13,380 nucleotides of DNA from an uncultured Planctomycetaceae bacterium. GTDB lineage: Bacteria > Planctomycetota > Phycisphaerae > UBA1845 > UTPLA1. Every line of letters starts with the position of its first letter. Position 1 is the stretch's first letter. Under the pieces are notes generated by a model. The model had not been told where the DNA came from and did not search any database. It was given only the letters and a program-made list of their open reading frames with translations. Both the position numbers and the translations under genes were made by a program. Positions 8,566 through 13,380 of this stretch are shown in pieces. The DNA lies in NCBI GenBank assembly GCA_938008425.1, contig CALLKH010000134.1, positions 1 to 13,380 of the forward strand. The letters are read 5' to 3'.

Positions 8566-9564
8566 ATGTCATTGAACATCTACTATGAATCCGACGCCGA
8601 TGCGGCCGTACTCAAGGGCAAGACCATCGCTGTGCTCGGGTATGGAAGCCAGGGGCACGCGCATGCTCTGAATCTTCGCGATGCAGGTCATCGTGTCATC
8701 GTCGCGCAACGGCCGGGCAGCGCGAATCATGCGAGAGCGCTCGCCGACGGCTTCGAACCGGTGACGATTGCGGAGGCTGCGCGATCCGCAGATCTGTTGA
8801 TCCTCGCGCTGCCGGATGAGAGGGCGGGCGACATTTTTTCGGGCGAAATCGCACCACACCTGCGCAGCGGACAGGCGCTTGGCTTCATTCACGGGTTCGC
8901 GATTCGATTCGAGCAGATCGTCCCGCCGAACGACGTTGATGTGATCATGATCGCGCCGAAGGGGCCGGGAGTGCTGGTCCGGGATGTTTACACACGCGGC
9001 GGCGGCCTCGCATGCATTCTCGCGGTGCATCAGGATGCGACAGGCGGGGCGAAACAGACGGCGCTCGCCTGGGGCGCGGGCGTCGGCGGCGGGCGCGGCG
9101 GGATGATCGAAGCGACGTTCGCCGCCGAGTGCGAGGCGGACCTGTTCGGAGAGCAGGTCGTGCTCTGCGGCGGCGTGATTGAACTCATGAAGGCGGCGTT
9201 TGAGATTCTCGTTGAGGCGGGCTTCCCGCCGGAACTGGCCTACTTCGAATGCATGCACGAGTTGAAGCAGATCACCGACATGCAGTACACCGGCGGCCTG
9301 GCGGCCATGCGGTCGCGCATCTCGGGTACGGCCTGTTACGGCGGCCTGACGCGCGGGCCGAGGCTGCTCACGCCGGACGTGCGGGCCGAGATGAAGAAAA
9401 TGCTCTCGGAGATTCAGTCCGGCGCGTTTGCCCGGGAGTGGATCGCGGAGTGTCGCGGCGGGCTGGGGCAGCTCAAGGAGATGAAGACGGCGGAGGCGCG
9501 TCACGCCTCGGAGGACGCCGGCCGGACGGTTCGGAAACTCGCGGAACGGGCGGTGCCGTCGTGA
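8566..9564 (+). CDS. ilvC: Ketol-acid reductoisomerase (NADPH-type), divergent
   Basis: Converts acetolactate or acetohydroxybutyrate to the dihydroxy acid in branched-chain amino acid synthesis. 332 residues, a normal class I length. The Rossmann loop GYGSQGHAHALNLRDAG (24-40) and RPGS (49-52) indicate NADPH. HGF (H109), APKGPG (K132), both magnesium pairs (D192/E196 in EADLFGEQ; E228/E232 in ECMHELK) and S253 are retained. The C-terminal substrate region departs from the family: the usual MRxSISDTAEYGD reads MRSRISGTACYGG (248-260), and HGFNIHF reads HGFAIRF. The start is preceded by AAGGA with 5 bases of spacing; an out-of-frame ATG at 8561 opens only four codons. No ilvB, ilvN or leu genes are adjacent, which is unusual for ilvC. 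It may be a second, specialised copy. Confidence 0.93.
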   Translation: MSLNIYYESDADAAVLKGKTIAVLGYGSQGHAHALNLRDAGHRVIVAQRPGSANHARALADGFEPVTIAEAARSADLLILALPDERAGDIFSGEIAPHLRSGQALGFIHGFAIRFEQIVPPNDVDVIMIAPKGPGVLVRDVYTRGGGLACILAVHQDATGGAKQTALAWGAGVGGGRGGMIEATFAAECEADLFGEQVVLCGGVIELMKAAFEILVEAGFPPELAYFECMHELKQITDMQYTGGLAAMRSRISGTACYGGLTRGPRLLTPDVRAEMKKMLSEIQSGAFAREWIAECRGGLGQLKEMKTAEARHASEDAGRTVRKLAERAVPS

Positions 9565-9572
9565 TAGAATGG

Positions 9573-9657
9573 GATCGGTTCGGTTCGACGCGGATCGATT
9601 CTGATCGGTTCGTTGTGGATCGCATCGGCTCGGCTCTGATCGATCCGGCTCGTACCG
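9573..9657. repeat. Degenerate pentanucleotide repeat, consensus G(A/T/C)TCG
   Basis: Seventeen consecutive 5-base units in register, starting 8 bases after the ilvC stop. GATCG occurs at 9573, 9593, 9603, 9618 and 9638, all a multiple of five apart. GTTCG, GCTCG, CATCG, ATCCG and similar variants fill the units between. It looks like a decayed microsatellite and has no supported coding function. Confidence 0.75.
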
Positions 9658-9682
9658 GCCGACTCCAGCGAGCCGGTCGGCC
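9657..9682 (+). terminator. Possible hairpin terminator after ilvC
   Basis: GGCCGAC (9657-9663) and GTCGGCC (9676-9682) form a 7-bp stem with a 12-base loop, about 95 bases after the ilvC stop. There is no T-run directly after it, so it is a weak terminator candidate. Confidence 0.3.
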
Positions 9683-9744
9683 CGAGGCCTTTGTTCCGAT
9701 GCGGCGCCGCCGGGGATGATCGGACGCGTCGGTTTCGCCGCTGG

Positions 9745-9772
9745 TTGCAAGGCGGCGGGACGGCGGTATTAT
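9745..9772 (+). promoter_or_regulatory. Promoter of tRNA-Ala
   Basis: TTGCAA (-35) and TATTAT (-10) are separated by 16 bases, and the tRNA begins 15 bases after the -10. This fits a sigma-70-type promoter with a short 5' leader that is processed off. Confidence 0.6.
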
Positions 9773-9787
9773 TTGGGAAGAAGAAAC

Positions 9788-9860
<73 letters not shown>

Positions 9861-9926
9861 GTCTCACAAATCTTGCCGAACGCTTGATTTAGCGTACCGG
9901 CTCCGCGTGGAGTCGTGCGGCCTGAG

Positions 9927-9959
9927 GCAGAAAAAAAGCGGTACATACCGCTTTTCTGC
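9927..9959. terminator. Perfect inverted repeat with A/T flanks between tRNA-Ala and integrase
   Basis: Arm AAAAGCGGTA (9934-9943) is separated by CA from its exact complement (9946-9955). GCAG/CTGC pair outside it with an AAA bulge on the left. Flanking A and T runs on the two sides would allow rho-independent termination in both directions, ending the tRNA transcript before the integrase. An operator for integrase control is the alternative reading. Confidence 0.6.
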
Positions 9960-9977
9960 ATCATGGAGGTCGCCACG

Positions 9978-11330
9978 ATGCCACGAAAGCGCTCTGATCA
10001 TCCCATCGTTCATGCTGTCGAGAATGCCCCTGTCCCGTCCATCGTCGAGTCGTTGAAGACCGCGAGGCCGGCCCCGAGCAAACGCACCGTCGACAAGTCG
10101 GTTCGAATGCCGCGGTACAGGCTCCATAAGGCCAGCGGGCAGGCGGTGGTGTCACTATCCCGCGTCGATCACTACCTGGGCGTCTATGGTTCGAAGGAAT
10201 CCCGCGAGATGTACCAACAGGTCGTCGCGCGGTGGCTCGCCGCGGGGCGGCGGATCCCCGACCCCAAGCCCGAGGCGGTTCTATCGGTCGCGGAAGTGCT
10301 GCTCATGTACCTGGAGCATTCCCAGAAGAAATACGCGGCCCGTCGGAACTTCTACAAGATCATCGCCCGGGTGAAGTCGGCGATTCGGCCGGCGCGGGAG
10401 CTGTACGGATTGACGCCGGCGGTAGGGTTCGGACCCAAGGCATTGTCGGTCGTGCGGGATAAGCTGATCGGCGAGGGGCTTTGTCGCACGACGGTGAACG
10501 ATCGTATCCGCGTCGTGCGGGCAGCGATGAAGTGGGCCGTCGAGGAAGAAATCCTGCCCGGTTCGGTGTGGCATGCGCTGTCGGCGGCCAGTTTTTTACG
10601 CGCTGGGGAATCACTGGCGAGAGAACCGAGGCGGGTTCGGCCGGTCCCTGATGCCTTTGTCGACGCGACGCTCCCATATCTGCGGCCGCCGGTTCGGGCA
10701 ATCGTGCAACTGATGTCCCTCTGCGGCGCTCGGCCCGATGAACTCTGCACGATGCGAACCGCCGACATCGACACGGCGGGCAAGGTCTGGGTCTACCGGC
10801 CGGCAACGCACAAGACCGATTGGAAGGGGATCGTCCGCGAGGTGTTCATCGGCCCGGAAGGGCAGGAGGTTCTACGGCCCTGGCTTCGCGCCAACCTGGC
10901 CGAGTACGTCTTCCGACCTGATGAGGACGACGCCATTCGCCGCGCGGAACTGAGCAAGGCCCGGAAGACGCCGTTATCGTGCGGCAACAAACCGGGTTCG
11001 AATCGACGGCGGCGCCCGCGCCGCAAGCCGCGCGATCGGTACACCCCCGGTTCAATCCGCCGCGCTGTCCAGCGGGCGTGTGAACGCGCGGACGCCGATG
11101 CCAAGGCCCGGATGGCTGACGAGGGGAAGGATATCCCCGACGGTCGAGTGGTGCCGACTTGGTTCCCGTACCAGCTCCGCCATAACTTCGCGACCCGAGT
11201 ACGCCGTGAGGCCGGCATCGAAGCGGCCCGCGTGCTACTGGGGCATCAGGTCGGGAATGAGGCCGTGACGGCCCGCTATGCGGAGGCGGATTCATCGCTC
11301 GCGCAGGCGATCGCCTTGAAGATTGGGTAG
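9978..11330 (+). CDS. Tyrosine recombinase / element integrase
   Basis: Site-specific recombinase that would integrate and excise the element at tRNA-Ala. 450 residues from the ATG at 9978, which has GGAGG with 8 bases of spacing; upstream in-frame GTG 9915 and ATG 9963 are less likely. A basic N-terminal tail precedes a SAM-like core-binding domain (about 100-210) and the catalytic domain. Catalytic candidates: R252 in GARPDEL, K279 in HKT, R401 in YQLRHNFAT, H423 in LLGHQ and nucleophile Y434 in ARYAEAD. The canonical first His of HxxR is Tyr (Y398). A very basic spacer (about 320-370, with RRRRPRRKPRDR) sits between strands and the HxxR helix, as in other integrases I associate with planctomycetes. 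It has all main catalytic residues and is probably active. Confidence 0.93.
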   Translation: MPRKRSDHPIVHAVENAPVPSIVESLKTARPAPSKRTVDKSVRMPRYRLHKASGQAVVSLSRVDHYLGVYGSKESREMYQQVVARWLAAGRRIPDPKPEAVLSVAEVLLMYLEHSQKKYAARRNFYKIIARVKSAIRPARELYGLTPAVGFGPKALSVVRDKLIGEGLCRTTVNDRIRVVRAAMKWAVEEEILPGSVWHALSAASFLRAGESLAREPRRVRPVPDAFVDATLPYLRPPVRAIVQLMSLCGARPDELCTMRTADIDTAGKVWVYRPATHKTDWKGIVREVFIGPEGQEVLRPWLRANLAEYVFRPDEDDAIRRAELSKARKTPLSCGNKPGSNRRRRPRRKPRDRYTPGSIRRAVQRACERADADAKARMADEGKDIPDGRVVPTWFPYQLRHNFATRVRREAGIEAARVLLGHQVGNEAVTARYAEADSSLAQAIALKIG

Positions 11331-11339
11331 AATTCTCAC

Positions 11340-11358
11340 GGCCGGTTCGCTACCGGCC
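11340..11358 (+). terminator. Stem-loop after integrase
   Basis: GGCCGGT and ACCGGCC form a 7-bp stem with loop TCGCT, nine bases after the integrase stop. There is no T-run, so it may be an RNA-stabilising or factor-dependent structure instead of a true intrinsic terminator. Confidence 0.4.
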
Positions 11359-11369
11359 TATGCCCGGTC

Positions 11370-11426
11370 CCGCGTGCCGAACTGGCGACCTCCAGCGGCA
11401 CGCGGCCCGGGCGCTCTGGAGGTCGC
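11370..11426 (+). promoter_or_regulatory. Candidate RNA switch: hairpin carrying an anti-Shine-Dalgarno sequence
   Basis: Two mutually exclusive folds are visible. Fold A pairs CCGCGTGCCG (11370-11379) with CGGCACGCGG (11396-11405) and, above an AA bulge, CTGG (11382-11385) with CCAG (11392-11395), leaving loop CGACCT. Fold B pairs GCGACCTCCAG (11385-11395) with CTGGAGGTCGC (11416-11426) over 11 perfect base pairs. It buries the GGAGG (11418-11422) that serves the ATG at 11430. Fold A leaves the ribosome site open. No known riboswitch class is recognised. The pairings are directly seen; the switching role is inference. Confidence 0.5.
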
Positions 11427-11429
11427 ATC

Positions 11430-12212
11430 ATGTCTATTCTGACCCCGCAACAACGGCTTGTTCTCAACACCGTTTCGGAACTCGCCTACGAAGGCCGCAA
11501 GTATGCAGAGGCTTGGCGCCCACCGATCCCTCTGAAATTTCATCCGACGCCGATCGCCGTTATCCGCCTGGAGCTGGCGAGATTCAACGCGACGCCGGCC
11601 GAAAATATCGACGCGGCAATCGTCTTCGCAGAGGACGCCGGCCTACTGATCCGAGTCGAGTACACGCTCAATACCGCGGCTCTGATTCACCCCGAAACCG
11701 AGGCGTCGACGCCGATTCGATGGATCACGGCCGACGGGCATGAGGCGAGAATCGAGCGGCGAAACGTGGACGGCTTCGCGTGGGTGAGTTTCTCGCGGAA
11801 GGATCAAGGGGCGGAAGGATTCATCCCCTGGGGTGGCTCAATTCGAATCAGGTTGACCGATGACGGTCTCACGCTTCCGGCGGTAAAGCTGACCCCGGCC
11901 GGCATTGCGGCGATTCGAGAGGATGAGGTCGTGACGACGGAAACGGCCAACCCAACGCCGAACGGCGCGTCGTTATCCCCGGCCGGATTCGCGAAAGCCC
12001 TGGGCATCACCACCGACACGCTCGCCGGATATGTGAAGCGGGCTGGACTCAAGACCCCATCGCGAGGCAAAGGCCGATCACATCGCTACTCGCCGTCGGA
12101 TCAAGTGAAGATTGCCAGTTTCATCGTTTCAGCCGAGTCGATGGCGACGACGCACACCAAGGGCAACGCGCGCACGCTGCTCCAACGGCTTCACTCGAAA
12201 GCCGAATCTTAG
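11430..12212 (+). CDS. Element protein with C-terminal MerR/excisionase-like HTH
   Basis: 260 residues; I do not recognise a named family for the whole protein. The C-terminal part (about 182-225) reads SPAGFAKALGITTDTLAGYV followed by a short basic wing with SHRYS, the pattern of MerR- or excisionase-type helix-turn-helix DNA-binding domains. The N-terminal 170 residues mix helices (QQRLVLNTVSELAYEGRKYAEAW) and strands and end with LTPAGIAAI, which resembles the end of a winged-helix fold. The ATG follows GGAGG with 7 bases of spacing, and this site lies in the 11-base inverted repeat described for 11370-11426. Its place just after the integrase suggests control of integration or excision, or early regulation (inference). 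The stop codon lies in a 20-bp tandem repeat. Confidence 0.8.
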   Translation: MSILTPQQRLVLNTVSELAYEGRKYAEAWRPPIPLKFHPTPIAVIRLELARFNATPAENIDAAIVFAEDAGLLIRVEYTLNTAALIHPETEASTPIRWITADGHEARIERRNVDGFAWVSFSRKDQGAEGFIPWGGSIRIRLTDDGLTLPAVKLTPAGIAAIREDEVVTTETANPTPNGASLSPAGFAKALGITTDTLAGYVKRAGLKTPSRGKGRSHRYSPSDQVKIASFIVSAESMATTHTKGNARTLLQRLHSKAES

Positions 12213-12250
12213 ACCGATAGACCGAATCTTGAACCGATAGACCGATTCTC
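12202..12250. repeat. 20-bp tandem repeat spanning a stop codon
   Basis: CCGAATCTTAGACCGATAGA (12202-12221) is followed by CCGAATCTTGAACCGATAGA (12222-12241) and a partial third copy, CCGATTCTC. The two full copies differ at two adjacent bases. The TAG stop of the upstream gene (12210-12212) lies in the first copy. Confidence 0.8.
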
Positions 12251-12297
12251 ATGCCGCCCGCGCGGCACGCGGTAATTCCGTGCGCATATATTTGAGC

Positions 12298-12564
12298 ATG
12301 ATCGACACGACATGCGAAAACCTGATGCCGTTGAATCGCGCGAGAATCCCCGGCAACCCGTCCATCGCGACCCGATGGCGATGGATTACCAAGGGCGTCC
12401 GTGGGGTGAGATTGGAATCTATGGTTGTCGGTGCGACTCGGTACACGAGTGCCGAGGCCGTGGCTCGATTCATTGCGGCAATGAACGATCCGGGAACGGT
12501 TCCCGATCCGGCCCGGCCAGCGGCCGAGGTCGCAAACGGCCGATTGATGGCAATGGGTGCTTAG
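12298..12564 (+). CDS. DUF1580 family small protein
   Basis: 88 residues. It begins MIDTTCENLMPLNRARIPG and has a central SIATRWRWITKGVRGVRLE, then VGATRYTSAEAVARFIA. I recognise this pattern as DUF1580, a small putative DNA-binding family abundant in planctomycete mobile regions; its function is unknown. The order helix, RW(A)xxGxRGVRLE strand, and TS-EAxxRF helix resembles a MerR/excisionase-like winged HTH, so an excisionase or regulator role is plausible (inference). The ATG at 12298 is chosen over an upstream GTG at 12280 because family members begin at MID. The ribosome site is weak (TTGAG). A strong terminator follows the stop by 4 bases. Confidence 0.8.
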   Translation: MIDTTCENLMPLNRARIPGNPSIATRWRWITKGVRGVRLESMVVGATRYTSAEAVARFIAAMNDPGTVPDPARPAAEVANGRLMAMGA

Positions 12565-12568
12565 AAAT

Positions 12569-12606
12569 GAAAACGGCCGCGCACTTCCCAGCTCGCGGCC
12601 GTTTTC
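12569..12606. terminator. Intrinsic terminator after the DUF1580 gene
   Basis: GAAAACGGCCGCG (12569-12581) and its exact complement (12594-12606) form a 13-bp stem with a 12-base loop. The stem ends in a T-run, and an A-run precedes it, so it could terminate in both directions. Confidence 0.85.
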
Positions 12607-12621
12607 GCTTGACGGTGGAAC

Positions 12622-12960
12622 ATGAACGCTATCGCAAAGCATGAGCAATGTCAACTTCCCCTCTTCGAATTCGCGAGGACTTCGCAGGCGGCGGCGGCAC
12701 GGATCGCGCCCGTCACGGGCACGCTCGCCGCACGGATTCGGGAGGCGATTCAGGCTGCTGGATTCGGCGGGCTCACCGACGAAGAGGGGTGCCGACAAAC
12801 GGACATCTCGCAAAACTCGTATCGGCCGCGAAGGGTTCAGCTCGAGCGCGATGGCCTGATCTTCAGGACGACTCGGACCCGACCGACGGCCAGCGGGTGC
12901 GCGGCCGTGATTTTCGTCTCACGCGAGCACTTCACGCCGGGTGCGGAGGTGGCGCAATGA
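12622..12960 (+). CDS. Small winged-helix protein with N-terminal QLPLF motif
   Basis: 112 residues. The middle reads GLTDEEGCRQTDISQNSYRP, then RRVQLERDGLIF and RPTASGCAAVIFV (about 50-105). This matches small phage and element winged-helix proteins with a (T)DEE-helix, SxNSxRPRRVxLxxxGLI recognition helix and RPTxSG wing. DNA binding is therefore likely; the target is unknown. Residues 11-15, QLPLF, near the N-terminus resemble the bacterial beta-clamp (DnaN) binding pentapeptide QL(S/D)LF. The stop overlaps the next start as ATGA, so it is coupled to the replication-like gene. The ATG at 12622 has only a weak GGTGGA ribosome site. It follows a strong terminator by 15 bases, so its promoter must be close, or the terminator must be overrun. 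Confidence 0.75.
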   Translation: MNAIAKHEQCQLPLFEFARTSQAAAARIAPVTGTLAARIREAIQAAGFGGLTDEEGCRQTDISQNSYRPRRVQLERDGLIFRTTRTRPTASGCAAVIFVSREHFTPGAEVAQ

Positions 12961-13380
12961 AATCGCAGGCGCTGACCCATCCCAAGACGCTCCGGCTCGC
13001 GAAGCTGCTCCAGCTCGAACGCTGGGGCGCTGTTGGCATTTTGGAGATGCTATGGCAATTTGCGGCGACGCACGCTCCCGACGGCAACCTATCCCGTTTC
13101 GACGCGATCGACCTGGCTGAGGCGGTATTCTGGGCCGGCGACGCGGAGAAATTGCTCGAGGCGCTTGTCGCGTGCGGTTTTGTCGATCGGCATCAGTGCT
13201 GCGACCGGCACCGCATGGTCGTTCACGATTGGAGCGATCACCTACAAGACAACGTGCGCCGGCGACTTCAACGGGCGAATGAGGGCGTCGATTATCCGTG
13301 CAACGACCCCCGACGCACCGCCGACGCACGGGCAGCGGCCGACCAGTGTACGGACGGCGCACGTGCGCCGTCCGTACAGC
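12957..13380 (+). CDS. Replication-module-like element protein (3' end beyond right edge)
   Basis: 141 codons are open to the right edge, with no stop. The ATG overlaps the previous stop (ATGA) and has a perfect GGAGGT six bases upstream. The N-terminal sequence HPKTLRLAKLLQLERWGAVG, the segment GILEMLWQFAATHAPDGNL, and VVHDWSDH (88-95) followed by VRRRLQRA match a family of planctomycete phage or element proteins with an N-terminal helical domain like phage replication-initiation proteins. Exact function is not established; a helicase-loader or origin-binding role is an inference from position after a winged-helix partner. From residue about 110 the sequence becomes Ala/Arg/Asp-rich and linker-like. 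It contains a 32-bp perfect DNA palindrome. Confidence 0.75.
   Translation, partial: MKSQALTHPKTLRLAKLLQLERWGAVGILEMLWQFAATHAPDGNLSRFDAIDLAEAVFWAGDAEKLLEALVACGFVDRHQCCDRHRMVVHDWSDHLQDNVRRRLQRANEGVDYPCNDPRRTADARAAADQCTDGARAPSVQ
13347..13378. repeat. 32-bp perfect palindrome within a coding region
   Basis: The half-site TGTACGGACGGCGCAC (13347-13362) is followed immediately by its exact reverse complement (13363-13378), with no spacer. It lies in codons 131-141 of the replication-like gene. It could be a protein-binding site or a cruciform or RNA hairpin. Confidence 0.9.

Noticed and set aside
8561..8575. Four-codon ATG frame (MACH) just before ilvC as a leader peptide
   Set aside because: It has no ribosome-site spacing and no regulatory branched-chain codons. 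It arises because ATG repeats near the true start.
8569..9750. 393-codon open frame antisense to ilvC
   Set aside because: It fully overlaps a well-supported ilvC and has an Arg/Pro/His-rich composition with no domain. It is a by-product of GC-rich codon use.

Overview
The window is GC-rich bacterial chromosome, and it most likely comes from a planctomycete or a close relative. This is inferred from family resemblance, not from a marker gene. The clues are a DUF1580-type protein, an integrase of the lineage with the spacer-rich catalytic domain and a YQLRH box, a group III-like phosphofructokinase, and several Tetratricopeptide repeat (TPR) proteins. The 5' part is housekeeping chromosome. 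From a tRNA-Ala onward (about 9788 to the right edge) it is the left end of an integrated element, prophage-like or satellite-like, that continues outside the window.

Housekeeping part. A 6-phosphofructokinase (reverse, cut by the left edge) is divergent from a GT-C-like membrane glycosyltransferase (968-2233). Next comes a complete PolX repair polymerase/exonuclease with all PHP metal ligands (2404-4128). Convergent to it is a three-gene reverse-strand group of TPR proteins (8362 down to 4214). The first two of these are look-alike two-helix membrane proteins joined by an ATGA overlap. The third is a large TPR protein with a HEAT-like tail and its own strong ribosome site. Divergent from this group is a lone, sequence-divergent ketol-acid reductoisomerase (8566-9564), followed by a degenerate pentanucleotide repeat.

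Element part. A tRNA-Ala(CGC) with a recognisable promoter is followed within 120 bp by a tyrosine recombinase gene on the same strand, the classic arrangement of an element integrated in a tRNA 3' end. After the integrase come a protein with a C-terminal MerR/excisionase-like helix-turn-helix, a DUF1580 protein, a small winged-helix protein with an N-terminal QLPLF motif, and the start of a replication-module-like protein overlapping it by ATGA. The order integrase, small DNA-binding proteins, replication-like protein fits an integrase-to-replication left arm.

The most interesting structure is not a gene. Between the integrase and the next gene lies a strong hairpin whose apical part is an 11-base perfect complement of the downstream Shine-Dalgarno region, and a 10-base complement of the integrase Shine-Dalgarno region too. 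Further signals are a 32-bp perfect palindrome inside the replication-like gene, an 11-bp motif shared by two leaders, and a 20-bp tandem repeat spanning a stop codon.

No gap longer than 300 bases lacks a gene. The gaps at 853-967, 2234-2403, 4129-4213, 6542-6653 and 8363-8565 hold no feature I can support strongly beyond those listed.
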